From Capniomyces stellatus (lineage: Eukaryota > Kickxellomycota > Harpellomycetes > Harpellales > Legeriomycetaceae): a DNA stretch of 64,000 nt. The DNA is taken from positions 1 through 64,000 of the forward strand of contig LUVW01000026.1 of NCBI GenBank assembly GCA_001661515.1, given 5' to 3'. Below the pieces are notes generated by a model that worked only from the letters and a program-made list of their open reading frames with translations, made no database searches and was not told where the DNA came from. Every line of letters begins with the position of its first letter. Position 1 is the stretch's first letter. This document shows positions 33,207 through 45,440 of the stretch, piece after piece. The position numbers were made by a program, and so were the translations under genes.

Positions 33207-36200
33207 CTGGACAAAGTTTACTGTGTATATCTACCTGGCTTTTGCGTGTTTAATCTACTGTGTTGATAGTACCAATTTATCTGCTTAGTTTATTTTTGCT
33301 TTGTCTCTTTCTATTACCAGATTGTAAAAACAAATGAACTTGAACATTTCTTGTAGATGCACCATATTATTAGCCCTCTTTCTTTTTTTTTTTAAAAAAA
33401 AAAAGTTAAACGGGTAGGGGCGCCCTGTTTATCAACTTCAATAAGTGTGATGATATTTACTGAATATGTTGCAATGTATATACATGCAAAGGTTTATACA
33501 TCTCTACAAATTTGTTGCTTTTTCTTAATCGTATTTTTCTAACCTTTAATGATGGGAAGCAAAGTGTTTGAATACGCCAAATATACGTCCCAATACTGCG
33601 CTTCTTTTTCTTCTTTCTTTATTTTCTTGTTAAAGCTGGAACTTTTTTTTAGACAATAAAGATTTTTTTAATGTTACTTTTTTTAAATAAAAAAAAACTT
33701 GGATATGCTGCTTTATATTTATAGCTAGCTAAACAAGTTTAAGTTTGTCGTTAGAACATTCATCTTCCTTTTGATGTAAAGCATCATTTTTTTTCAAGGG
33801 ATATATACTTGTGCTAATGCTGCTTGTACACTTTTGGGACTCTAAAGAACATTCCAACTTTTTGAAACTTTGAATTGGAAGGTGTCATAAGTAAACACCG
33901 GTTTGTCTCCTCTGTTTTTCTTTTTTTCTTTTTTTTTCTGTTGCTTTCCATATTTAATTGTTTTCATTCCCAATTTAAACTATAACTCCATTAAAAGCCT
34001 GAAACAATTAATACTCTGACCAAGATTTATTTTCTTGTAAATGTCGCCAAATGATTCTCCGAAAGCATAATATTGGTACATTACTTACTTTGGCCAACTT
34101 ATTTTCTGTATTCGTCCTAATTTCTCGTCTCGGAAGTTGCCTGGGCTCTGGTTGATCTGACAGTCGTGTTACACTGTGCTTCTACCATGTATATTTGCGT
34201 TTACACTATGCTTTTATTATACTATACTGGTGCCACCGTTATATACCTAATATGTTTCTATAATACTATCACTATGTTACTAATAAGTTTCTACTATATT
34301 CTTGTTATGTTTCTACTATATATCCACTATGGTTCTATTATATCTAAACTATACTTCTACTATATATCCACTGTGCTATTATTGTATCTCCGCTATGTTT
34401 CTGCTATATTCACTATGTTTTTTTTTACTATACACCTAGTCTGTTAATTGTCTTTGTTCTTGATTGTGTTATTCGCAATTAAAATTATGTTGCAAAGTTT
34501 GGATTTGGGTGTTTTTCTACTTTTGAATTTATTTCTAGTAAACGAAAACAAACGCAAAAAAAACAAATATTTCCAAGAAACCGGTTTGTACCCTGATTTA
34601 TATACAAATGTAGCTTTATAAAGCACTATAATTATAGCTAAACAAGAATTATAATTGTAGCTTTACTTTTACCTCCTAGTTTACATTGCTATCTTTTTGA
34701 TTCTTTTTTTTTTTTGCAAAAGTGAAAAGAAAATACATTCGTTTCAACTAACGGTCAAAACATGTTCAAAGCTCAAATTATTATAATCGAAACGTAAATG
34801 TCGTGTTTCAACTTGGCGTTAATCAACACTACGATGCAAATTTGATGTATAATTACATAACCTCAATTATCGACATTCTATTCTGGCATATCTCCATTTC
34901 AGTCAAAAGACATTTACACAAAATTTCAAACACCAGGTGGAATTCCAGTTTAGGCCTTAGCCCAAGCAGAAGATTGGTTCCGAATTCTTCTAGAATAAAC
35001 TCATGATAATCCCTACTAGTCAGACTATGTAAAAAATATACAATGATGTTGCTACAAGCTGTAAGTAGATGAGTATATATTATATCCTACTCTCATCGAT
35101 CCGGGCCTACCGAGTCTATTCATTGTGCAAATTTAATATCGACATCATTCATTAGCAATTAAAGTATCAATCAAACCAGATATCAAGTGAATTGGACCAA
35201 TTTTATTTAACTTTATTCCCACTTTTAATTATATTACATAAACCAACCACTAGCCCAAATACCCCAACTCACTAACAACAGGTAGAGTTTTAGAATAATA
35301 AATTGGCGTTTGCCCTTTTCAAATAGCAGTGGTAATGATAAAATGTACAACCTCCTGCTCTCTAGAAAACGGGCTGAAAACATTTCTAAGAGTCGTGCCG
35401 ACGAGAATATAACCACGCTTGCTGTAGACACAATTGGTTTGGCTCCATAGAGGCATATGATAACCGGTTTCTAATCACTTTCTGCTACAAGTCTATTTGG
35501 TATGTGATACAATCAGTCCTGAATTTAAGCTGCTTAATTTGCAACAATGTCTTTAAATACAACGAGCACTCTAATGTCTTTAATGTCACTGTTTTCGATA
35601 GATAAAACCGGTTTTGAAATTAAAAATACACACAGCCATTAACAATCCGCTGTAGTATTTTTTTAATAATGATACCAATATAAATCCGGTTTTTTGTTGT
35701 TTGTTTCTGTTGTATGTTGTTGTTGAGAATAACGCTAAATGAGTTTCCCAAGAATAATTCAAAAGAAAAATAAAGCTTCAAGAAGCCAACCATGTCATTT
35801 CAACAACTCCAAAACATTTGGCTGCATTTTATTAGTATTAATGCTATTTGAAACACGTTCTATACTCACCTCTATCCTGCTACCAAAATTTCTGAATGTG
35901 ATAAACATAACCAACATAGCTAGACATCAGCGGAATATACTTGAGTGTATGCTGGCGATGATCAATCGCCATGTCTGAGCAATCACACCACCTTTGCCAT
36001 GGTTTACATCATTAAGGTGAAGGCAATATTGCTACAAGTTTGAGACAAGTAAAAATACCACACTCCAAGTAATTTGCATTATATCATACCGAGTCAAGTG
36101 TATTTTCTAGCTGTGTTGCAACAAGATTGTTGGCAATTACTTTTATACCATTAATATTGTATGTTTTTTTGTCTTGATTCTGTTGCCAATAAACCAAATA

Positions 36201-37172
36201 AATAAAATAAAATATACCAAGTCCTTTTGAATATACACAACTCCAGATATTAAAGTGTATGCAAACATAATTAATCACAAGAGCCGAGTACAGCTATTTG
36301 GCTATGAACGTGGATTATCTATTTTATGGAGTTTGTTAGTACTGACAGGTTGACCAATTGAGCAAAAGCATCGTCAACCCGTGAGAAAATCTCATGATAT
36401 TAATTTTCAAAGTCTCTCCACAGCATCAGCCGAGATGTTTTAATTGAAAGCACGGCGTTTGAGCCAGAAACACATACACATCCCTCAATTCGATCTTATA
36501 TATTCAGCACGCTTGTTGGGACTGGCTACAAATCATATGGACGAGTGTAAACGCCTTATTTAAACTGGTATATCAAAGTAGACTGGCCGAAATGACTGAA
36601 GCTCAACAGCTATGATAAATACCACCAACACTATTCAGATTTTAGCCTGCTTGTTTTAATTCGGAACTGTATCAGCAAATAGCAGCCAATTGAATTATAA
36701 AAAGATACACTATGCTACACATTCGTAATGTGATTTTGCTAGAATAGTTCAATGAACCTAATGTGGGTTTCTAATAATAAAAAGGAATGTTTAATAAGCA
36801 AGCCTGCAACAAATATTCCTGAAACAGATCAGTACATCAGATATTGGCCAAACAGTTATTAGTGTGAACGGAGAATCTGGTAGTTTTTTCACAAATAATC
36901 GTCAATGCTGGCTCAAACAATTTATTAAAACAGGTTTTTATTTATTGAAACCAATCGGATCGTTGCTGTCAATATAAATATATGCATACCTGAATGCCTA
37001 ATTCAGCCTTACTTCGGCTTTCAGGATGTTATTTTCAGATCTAGCAACCTCTCAACCACACCAAACTAAAATGTGAAAATTAAAAACATTAGCATTGCAA
37101 TCTTTAGTTTGTTAGCAAAAGCTATAGACCAATTCGTGTTAAAGATGTCGAATATTCCAAACCGACACACCC
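33207..37172. other. Large intergenic region
   Basis: About 4 kb with no convincing gene. It contains an imperfect array of TCTACTATAT-like units at 34165-34440, an RCCGAGTA motif at 36283-36290 and related RCCGAGTC at about 35105 and 36090. Small open frames (34166-34447, 34803-35006, 35234-35431, 35739-35978) look like chance or repeat effects. Confidence 0.5.
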
Positions 37173-37337
37173 TTATTTATTGTGATACGCTATTTTTTAT
37201 TATCGATGCACTTTTTTTATTATTGATACACTTTTTTTATTATCGATACACTTTTTTTTATTATCGATACGCTTTTTTTATTATCGATACGCTTTTTTTT
37301 ATTATCGATACGCTTTTTTTTATTATCGATACACTTT
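37173..37337. repeat. 19-21-bp tandem array with TTATTATCGATAC core
   Basis: About seven copies of (A/G)C-T(7-8)-ATTATCGATAC in tandem; the last five are nearly identical, differing mainly in T-run length and one base (ACAC or ACGC). Each carries the palindrome ATCGAT; TATCGATA is itself a near-palindrome. Confidence 0.85.
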
Positions 37338-37698
37338 TTTGTTTCTAGTAGCCACAATTGATATTTTTAGTATAAGCTCATTATTAGTGATTGTAGTGAA
37401 AAGGCTTTGAGTCAAGGTCCGCCCTTTCACAACAAAGTAAGTAAACTCGATCTTGTGCATTTTCTTTTAAAAATTCGGTATAATGGCTTTAAGCTGGTGA
37501 AGGCGATACTCTTAAAATCACTTTCTCTCTCTCTCCAAAGGGAGGGTCAGTTATATATATAAATGAGTCAGTTATACTGACACTCAGTTGACAACATTTA
37601 GCAAGTGTTTGTAAAAGTTTATTATCTATCAAGAGCATACTCACCAAAATATACCAAACTTGAGCTATAATTATTCACAAAGACCAGTACACGTCGTT

Positions 37699-38508
37699 CT
37701 AATTAAGTCCTCTATTGAGTTTGTTTAAATATGATTTGTACCAATCGCCAAAAGTCTTGACTGGAATAACTTGCTCGCCAGCTGGAATGTCAGAGTTTCC
37801 CATGGCTAGCATGCTTGAAGTGGGGCTGCTATTGGCTGCAAATGACATACAGTAATCGTACAGGCTCTGAAGCATATTTTGGGCAGAGACTTCTGGCTGT
37901 GGTTTCCGTTCTGGATTGCTCTGACTTTGAACAATTTGCATTCTGTTTTGCTCATACAGGGTCTGAGCAACATTTTCGAGCTCAATTGAAATACCAACCT
38001 CTGCTATCAGCCCCGTCTCATCAATAGCGTCCTTGTTGACGTTGGAATTCACTTTAAAAATCGCACTAGGCTTCGAATTTGTTATTCTAGTTTGAATTTG
38101 ACATTTAATTTGAATTTCTTTGTTAATTGATGTTTGTGTTTGGATTTGATAAATCCGATCATGTTATTACCCTTTCACTTGTCATATAATTCAAGTTGGT
38201 GGTATTTATATTAGGAGAACTAGTGGATAAAGTCTCTAACTTACATTCCTAAAAACTTCCAATCCTGATTAGGCCATTTGAAATGAACAGTGGCTGCATA
38301 CCCCGGATTAAAGGGTATGGTGCCAAGTAAAAATACAACCAAATGGTTTATTAGCTGTGGCTCGGGTATTTTGAATACATACTGGTGCTCGCCAACCTGC
38401 TCTAAATTGGTCTGGACCTAGATTTTTTTTCATGGCAACATTATTTATGTTAGCTCCGAAATTCTGAATTGAAAGACTTACCAAATACACTATTATAAAT
38501 GCAAAAAT
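37699..38508 (-). CDS. OPI10: Hikeshi/Opi10 family protein
   Basis: Exons 38417-38245 and 38086-37699 join (GGAAT|GTAAGT ... ACTAG|AATAAC) to 186 residues covering nearly the whole family: VQTNLEQVGEHQYVFKIP, INHLVVFLLGTIPFNPGYAA, the TNSKPSAIFKV block, AEVGISIELE and the terminal DWYKSYLNKLN (family DWY..F.R.). Hikeshi imports Hsp70 into the nucleus after heat stress; the yeast homologue is Opi10. The expected N-terminus (MFG..VAGRLVQT) should lie on a short exon: 38508-38482 reads I-F-A-F-I-I-V-Y-L before a GTAAGT donor and a 64-nt intron, so it aligns with the family start except that the initiator reads ATT. Whether translation starts there, from another upstream exon, or whether the base is an assembly error cannot be decided here. 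Confidence 0.88.
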
Positions 38509-40436
38509 AAAAAGTAAACAAAAATGTGCCTTCTTTATTGATCGTCTTTTTAGTCAATGTGTATATATATTGCATGATAAATCTTACTATTCTCCCCGCT
38601 ACTATACAGCCGAACATTCTAATTCAGATTCGAAATGGTTTCATAGATTTAAAGAATAAAGAATAGCTTCAATGATATTAGTAAAAAGAAATCCGCTGTT
38701 AGAGTGGTGTTTGGTTTAAAATAACTCGAAACACAGAGTTGGAAAAAAAAAATACAGATTTGAGATTATTTATAGTTTCGACTTGGCGTCTTGAATTAAT
38801 ATGAAAACGAGTTCTTAATCGTCAACTAATCAACAGAATTGTTGCATTGGTTGGCCAAATCGTTTGATTATAAACAAATCAAAAGTGACTAGCTAACTCC
38901 AATAAAAAAATAAAAATAAAGTGACTAGCTAATTCCAATAATAATAGTAAAATGACTAGTCAAACAAGATGTTCACTTCACTAACTGGGTTTACTAACAA
39001 GAAAAGAACATATATTTAAGGGCTTCAAACTTCATTACTTACTCGGCCTCCAGATTATCACCAAGAATCATGGGCACTACTTTACTCTTGAAAGACTAGA
39101 GTTGAACCTGAGTGACCCAAAATCCAAAATCCAAACCCCAAAACTCAAAATCCAATATTGCTTCTAGTAGGAAATCAAGTCTTTGGATCCAAGTATAACT
39201 TACCACGCCTTGCTAGTGTATATTCATTTGAAAGCATATGTTTGGTATCGCTTTGTCATTTCTATATGCTACTGCCATTTATACCCGAATTGTTTATTTG
39301 CGTCAAAGACCACTTTCCGAACCTCATAATTAAAGTTTTGCTGTAGCAGGTGCAGTTTGTATTGAAATTTTGCAAGTACAATTGTTAGCTAATTTTACCT
39401 GTTTTGTTTCTAAACTAGTGCTGTATTTCAAACTGGGAGGATGATCCTTTAGAGGTCTTGATTACGGAAGGTTGCTACAGAAAATCCAGAAATTTTTGCC
39501 GCAGATTGTTTACATTCCAAGCTCTAAAATGTCTACTAGATAGTAAAGTTCAAGATTAATCAGGTTAGCCGACATTGAAATTTTACATTGAAATTAACTA
39601 GCCACTCCCGATTTTAATTCAGACTAAATAATATACAACTAGATAGTATCCTTCCAAGCTTTAAATATGACCAGCGAGTTTAATTATGACTAACAAAGGC
39701 GCGATAATCCTTCAAAGCTGCCCTTGTTTGATTTGATTCAGTCCAATACCGGGCATAATGTTTCAAGCTCAATCAATTGTTAGGATAATGATTCTCGACT
39801 TGATTCTACTCGAAAATAGAATACATACAAAGTATCGCCATATATTAATCACCAAGCCTTGTAACTATGAGCTAAAGATAGCTAAAGAAAATCATGTTAA
39901 AAATAAAACCAAACAAGAATAAAGTCAAATAAAGGTAAAGAATGAGTAAAGTATAATAAAACCTCAGTATTGATTTTCAGCTGCGATAAATACTGTTATA
40001 AGCTTTATTTTAACAAAATTATATATGTTTGTCGTTTTGTATTAGTTAACTTGGACTCGGCATTAATAAACCTGGCATCAATATTCATAGCTCTGTTTAT
40101 TTAAAATTCTAAAAACAAACGACAAATATCAATAGTAAAAAAAGCAAACAACAAAACATAAAGCACGTTTACCACCAAAGAAAACGACCGAAGGTATGTC
40201 TTAGCAAGCCCATCTAATTATAAAGTACTAGTAATACCACTTTGCGTTTTAGCATGTCTGGTGGTTATTTTATACCACATAAAAATCACAAAGCCAGATA
40301 TTTTGATTTCTATATGGCCATAACGCTCTAGCCTCTACTTGGTCTTGGCATAGTTAACTAGTGCAGTATCAAATTTGCTAACCCGTTTTTTGGGTGTACT
40401 GTTAGTTAGAAGAAAAATAGCAGGCCAAGAGAAGAA
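38509..40436. other. Intergenic
   Basis: AT-rich. TACTCGGC (RCCGAGTA on minus) at 39040-39047 and GACTCGGC near 40053. A 62-codon frame at 39158-39346 has no support. CCAAAATCCAAA-like short repeats at about 39117-39155. Confidence 0.5.
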
Positions 40437-41836
40437 ATGAAGCTTAGTACGCCTGACCATTTAGTAGAGATTCAGAGCGAGTCAATACCCGATATTATAT
40501 ATCTTTTCAAGCAGCTGGACTTAAGTCTTGAAGGGTTTCGCGATCTGATATTTCCAGTAAGAACATCGCTGTTCCAAACAGAATTTTTGGACGAAAGTGT
40601 CGAGAAAGTACGAGGAAATTGGTATATTTTTATCAGCACGTTAAACTCAATTGTGAACCTGCACAACAACTCGATTGGCCTGGTGGGAAATAATGTTGTT
40701 TGTACAATAAAGGTTCTTTCGGAAAGCACAAAGGACGCCCAGGCCTCGCTGGTGTATTTGACACAGATACTGAGTGGGATCTCGCCTATTCTGGAAAATC
40801 TTAAGTTTAGTTACCAGTGCTACACAAATATAGAAAAGGATTTCAACGCGATAATAGATTCCAGCGATAGCGAGGCAACCCGTAGTTTGGCAAACGGAAA
40901 AGGTAATATCAACAAAAAAATACCCATAAAAACAAGATGTAGGGGAGGGGGGGGGGGGGGNNNNNNGGGGGGGGGGGGGGGGGGGGGGGGGGATAGTATA
41001 TAAACCTGCCTCTATCTAAAGAATTCAAGACTCGCTAAATGAACAAGTATAAATGTGTGAAAATAAATAAACCTGAGCGACAATAAATAAGCCTGAATAG
41101 CCATAAATGAGCTGTTGTAAATAAATAAAGTTTGGTCAATAAATCAAATAATGTAGGGGACGTGTCACGGGACATTAAAGAGCTAAAGTCCAGGCTAGAA
41201 AGCTTTATGGTACACTTTCGTCTTTTTATGGAAAGTATGGAAAGGAATATAACATTCTGGTCAAACACTGCTCGAGGATTCAATAAGCTCAAGGAATTTT
41301 ATTTGGAGAACTCTGAAAAACTTGTTATTCAGAAACCCATCGAAATGCCAAAAATCCGCAAAAGCAATCATTTCAACTTAAGCCCAAAAAAAGGAGGCGC
41401 AACCCGCAGTGGCAATTTTCTAGCAGATTGGTTGGGTTTTAGCCAGAAGCCGAACTCTCAGCACCAGACTAGGGACGCTAGCGAAGAGTCTGTATTCACT
41501 AAAGTTCCAATATTTAACATTGGTTCTGGGTCTCACCAAAGGAGCATTTCGAGTACTTATTCTACGCCAACATTAGTGCCGGATAGCCCAACTTCGCACC
41601 CATATAGCTCGACTATGTCTGAAATATCAGAATCATCTGTCTACAGCCCAGTAAATATAGCACGGACCAGGTCAAAAACGATGGTGGGTGATAGCTCAAC
41701 ACCTGTGCCTGTTCCTTTGGAAAACGTCTATTACATTGCCAAACATTGGAATGAGATCATATATTCATTCACATCCTTTTCTGAATGCACCACTTTAAAG
41801 CTAATGGAGTACAAGGTGTTTGAGGAGTTTTCTTGA
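40437..41836 (+). CDS. Two-exon protein of unknown family
   Basis: Exon 1 40437-40902 (155 codons plus one base, donor AAAAG|GTAATA) and exon 2 41157-41836 (acceptor AATGTAG|GGGAC) join in frame to 381 residues. Both halves of the split region are helical: residues ~10-150 (LDLSLEGFRDLIFPV..., LNSIVNLHNNSIGLV) and ~160-215 (DIKELKSRLESFMVHFRLFMESM, with WSNTARGFNKL), suggesting one coiled or helical-bundle domain. A Ser/Thr/Pro-rich disordered segment follows, then a short conserved-looking end (VYYIAKHWNEIIYSFTSFSE). I do not recognise the family. The apparent 254-nt intron contains a run of G with an assembly gap, so its true length is unknown. No signal peptide or membrane helix. Confidence 0.75.
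40947..40992. repeat. Poly-G tract with assembly gap
   Basis: 14 G, six N (40961-40966), then 26 G inside the intron of the preceding gene. The N block suggests the homopolymer stopped the sequencing or assembly, so the real length is unknown. Confidence 0.9.
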
Positions 41837-43199
41837 TTTTGTATTAATGACTCCAAGATTATAGCTACCCAAGGAGATAAACACACCAACACACACTTAC
41901 TATTAAGAATCGATACTTTAAACGCACTCTACTTTCCACTTGACTAGCTTTTTTTTATTATCATTAATTTGTAGCTTGGTTGGATTGTGTAAAATTGAAA
42001 AAGCAATGGAGACAATATTATGTTACCAATACAGCCTTGTAAATAACACGACACAGAGTCTTTACGATATTTTTATGAAGCGGCGCTGTGTATCCAAGGC
42101 CTCGAAACTTTTTTCTTTTTTTTCTTTTCTTAGTTATTTGGCTATTTAGCTATTTGAGTAAATTTTCTGGGAGCCGATTTTAAACTTTTTTTGCACGAAT
42201 TCCTCAAGACGGATTTGACCACTTAGTGTTGAAAAGTACTATATAACCTTGGCTATTTATTGTTTTGGTGTTGTCTTTATATTTTAATAAAGAAACCCAA
42301 TAATGAGCGACTTAGTATATCGACTTTTAGCCTATTTTTTTCTTCAAATACAAAAGAAAAATTAGTTGTTGGCTGTAAATTGCATTGATCATTATGATTG
42401 TGACCACTACTAGTTAGGGGGTGAGAGGAAAGTGTATAACTCTCACATAACACGTTCCTTTGCTTGTGCCCTTTTCGGTATACATCCAGCTCACTCAGTG
42501 CAAGATGCCTGTGATAATAGAAGTGGGGGTTAGATACAGACTATTGTTCAAATAGTGTTACTATTTATTATTTTCCAGTATATTTATTCTCGAGTTTGGA
42601 GCAAGTTTGTAAGCCAGTTTGTGTTGTCCAAGGAAGCATTTAAAGGCGATTTGCTAGTAAACCCATGTTATTAGTAAAGTCGAGATTTGTATTAGTAAAG
42701 GCTTAATAATAAGTTGAGAACATTAGCTAATTATTTAAAATAAATATCTCCCAGTTTCAGAAAAGCAAATTCTAACGGCATATTTATCAAAGGATTACAA
42801 AGAAGAAAAAAAGGTAGGATTGGTAATATTAGGCAATAATGTCACATTCGGTCTTTAAAAAAAGTTTGGGGGAGGGTATGCAACAACCAAGAAGGTTATT
42901 TGCGGCAAAATAGGAGATCGCTTTTCAAACTAAAACAAAGTTGATGAGTTAACACCAAAAGTTTGCCAATAAATAATAAAAGTAGAGATGTTTTGGTGCT
43001 GTGTTAGTTAATTGGGTAATTTATTGACCAACAACTGAGATTTTAGAGAAAAAGAAAATATAAAAGTACAATGGATGTTAGCGTAAAAATAGACAAAAGA
43101 AAAAAAGTAAAAAAAAAAAAAAAGGAAGGTAAATAAATAAATAAAGGTGAGATGAGGGGAGGGATGATTCAACATTTACTAGATTGATTTTATTACAAG
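41837..43199. other. Intergenic; possible tiny spliced frame
   Basis: AT-rich, with no strong gene. ATG at 42505 followed by a GTTAGA donor (42529), a TTTTCCAG acceptor (42578) and an open frame to TAG at 42672-42674 would give 39 residues, but nothing else supports it. Confidence 0.4.
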
Positions 43200-45440
43200 T
43201 TATGTATACAGTAACATAGGATTGGTTAAACATATGTTCATGGTGAAGTTTTTGTCTTCAAGCAAGAGCCTATCGAATTCGGTTGAGGAATTTAAATGCT
43301 GGCGAACTTGTTTTTTCAGTTCGGGGTTGGAAATTAGGGAACATTTTTTGTTTTTAGAGGGGTTTGAAGAGGAGTGGAGAGAAGTGATAGGCGCTGAGGT
43401 TGAATTTGAGGTTGAATTAGAACTAGAATTAGAATTAGAATTAGATTGACGAATGTTTGAAAACAGAATTTCCTTGGATAGATCGACTCTGGACTGGGGG
43501 TTGTAGTTTTTGTGGTTTCTGTAGGCATATCCGCTTATGGATTTGGATCTGAGGAACAATCTTTTTGGCGATAGAGAGGCAATAGAAGAGGGGGATTTGG
43601 GATTGGAGTTGGAGTTGGAGTTGGAGTTGGAGTTGGAGTTGGAGTTGGAGTTGGAGTTGGAGTTGGAGTTGGAGTTGGAGTTGGAGTTGGAGTTGGAGTT
43701 GAGGTTGGTTTGGCAGCTTTCGGTGTATGAGCTATTGGCGTTATTATACATGATTTTATGTTTTTTTATAGAGCTGATTCGTAAAACAGGGTCTTTTAGC
43801 GTGTCCTGGTACTTGTAGACGCTAGGCCTAAAGTGGTTGGGGAGGTTTCTGTTTGGACTTGGACTTGGACTTGGGATTGGGCTTGGGGGAACGTCATTGT
43901 TAATTTTTTTAACAGCCAAATGGTTGGGTGCGGTGTACAAGAGAGAGTCAGGCTGATGGCAGGGCGTGTTCTTGTAGGTGGGGTTTCGAGGATTATGACT
44001 GGCTAAGCAGGCGGAACTTGGGTCACAATTGCGGGACTGAGTGGGGGTTGGAGAGGCAGGGGAATTAAGGTGTTTGTTGAAGCTGTGGTTGTACCTGATG
44101 AACTCGGGGATTGGCGGCACTGGGGGGACGGGCTGCTGGTCGGTATACGCGCTGCAGATCTGCTTGAACTGGTTGTAGTCGTTGCCTTTGTAGATGGGGC
44201 TGGGCGCCTTGGTTCCTGCTGAGGTTGAGGAAGACCTTTTGCGGATTGGCAATGTGCCAGAAACAATGCTGTACACGCTCTGCTCTGCTCTTGGCCTGTG
44301 CCTGTGTTTAGACCCGCTATTCTGGTGGTCAAATCTGCAACTCTCCTGACAACTAAACCCGCATTTCTCCCTCACAGCTTGTTTGCTGCACTTTTGGTTC
44401 TCTTCTTCCTCCTCCTCCTCCTCATCCTCTACTTCTTTCGTGGTGCTATTGGTTATTATGTTCAAAGTTGGCTTGTTTTTGGCTCTTGCCGTTTTGGTTA
44501 AACTGAACTGCTGCCTGCCGGATTCTCCTATTGCAGAACTCTGCAGGTTTTTTGTAGATATTGAATTCGTTTGGACCTTTTTGTTGCCTGTTCTGCTTTG
44601 AAGTTTGCTTTTGGATATGTTGGAATTCAAATTCAAATACAACTTTGAATCCAATCCTAAATCCAAATCTAGTCTTAAATCTAAATCTAAATCTTGGCTT
44701 TTGGCTGGTGACCTGGATTCATAAAAAGCGTTTCTTGGGTTTTTTGGATTTACCCCAAGTCTGCCGTCTTTGTTTTTATAGTTATCCAACAGCTCGTCTT
44801 CGCTATAATCGGTTTCCAAAGCACAAAACGACTTTGCGCTTCTTGACCGTCCTCTGCCTATATCTCTAGACTCTCTTTTCCCGCACCCTATATCCACACG
44901 CCTACTGCTATAGCTCAAGGGCTTGTTGTTGTCGCTGTTCACAACTGTTTCTGCCGAAAGCATGGGGTAGAACATATTGTCCGATTGGTCGCTGTACGCT
45001 TTTTTTGTCTTGAAAACAGAATTAGACATTTCTCTCTTCAGGTTCGTCCAGCACTCCTCGCTGTTCCAAAGCGTCCTGTCGTTAAGTGTATATCGATCCC
45101 CAAAGTTGTCGCTGTATTCTGCCTCTGTGTACTTGGAGTACAGCTTGGCGTTTTTTGCTGACTGAAACGGCCCACAATTATCAGCCACACCAACCGGCCC
45201 TCTGCCCTTGACCTCTATCACGCAATTTGCCGGCACGTAGTTTCTATTTTCGCCATCCCCCCTCCCTGTAGTTCTTCTATAGCCCGATATGCTCTTTGTA
45301 GCCTTGTTTGGCTTGAACACCTTATTGAATATCTCTATTGCTCTAAGCTTTGTTGGATTTATGATATCCTCTCTAGCTTTGTTTGCTGGGAAAACCGGGT
45401 TTGTGTTGCTTCTCACCCGCTGCTCCAGCCTCATATTCAT
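43200..45440 (-). CDS. Long disordered protein of unknown function
   Basis: Single open frame of 746 residues from ATG at 45440 (a TTG two codons earlier is not needed). No domain is recognisable. The protein is rich in Ser, Asn, Arg and Pro; it contains Leu-Asp repeats (DLDLDLRLDLDLGLD), an acidic Glu run (VEDEEEEEEEE), a Pro-rich PVPPVPPIP motif that could bind SH3 or WW domains, a PSPIPSPSPSP stretch and a long Asn-Ser repeat from a GGAGTT hexamer. Cys/His clusters (KCGFSCQESCRFDHQ) might bind metal but have no regular spacing. Such composition is common in fungal polarity, septation or signalling scaffolds, which is only a guess. Coding-strand skew changes from G-rich at the 5' end to C-rich at the 3' end. 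Confidence 0.75.
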   Translation of the reverse strand: MNMRLEQRVRSNTNPVFPANKAREDIINPTKLRAIEIFNKVFKPNKATKSISGYRRTTGRGDGENRNYVPANCVIEVKGRGPVGVADNCGPFQSAKNAKLYSKYTEAEYSDNFGDRYTLNDRTLWNSEECWTNLKREMSNSVFKTKKAYSDQSDNMFYPMLSAETVVNSDNNKPLSYSSRRVDIGCGKRESRDIGRGRSRSAKSFCALETDYSEDELLDNYKNKDGRLGVNPKNPRNAFYESRSPAKSQDLDLDLRLDLDLGLDSKLYLNLNSNISKSKLQSRTGNKKVQTNSISTKNLQSSAIGESGRQQFSLTKTARAKNKPTLNIITNSTTKEVEDEEEEEEEENQKCSKQAVREKCGFSCQESCRFDHQNSGSKHRHRPRAEQSVYSIVSGTLPIRKRSSSTSAGTKAPSPIYKGNDYNQFKQICSAYTDQQPVPPVPPIPEFIRYNHSFNKHLNSPASPTPTQSRNCDPSSACLASHNPRNPTYKNTPCHQPDSLLYTAPNHLAVKKINNDVPPSPIPSPSPSPNRNLPNHFRPSVYKYQDTLKDPVLRISSIKKHKIMYNNANSSYTESCQTNLNSNSNSNSNSNSNSNSNSNSNSNSNSNSNSNSNPKSPSSIASLSPKRLFLRSKSISGYAYRNHKNYNPQSRVDLSKEILFSNIRQSNSNSNSSSNSTSNSTSAPITSLHSSSNPSKNKKCSLISNPELKKQVRQHLNSSTEFDRLLLEDKNFTMNICLTNPMLLYT
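43603..43699. repeat. GGAGTT hexanucleotide repeat (Asn-Ser)
   Basis: About 16 uninterrupted GGAGTT units, encoding an Asn-Ser repeat on the minus strand. Its unit is a multiple of three, so length changes keep the frame. Confidence 0.9.

Noticed and set aside
34166..34447. Membrane-protein-like frame
   Set aside because: It is an imperfect TCTACTATAT repeat read as Tyr/Leu/Ile; no start context or motif.
37173..37337. CRISPR array
   Set aside because: Units are contiguous tandem copies without unique spacers, in a eukaryotic genome.
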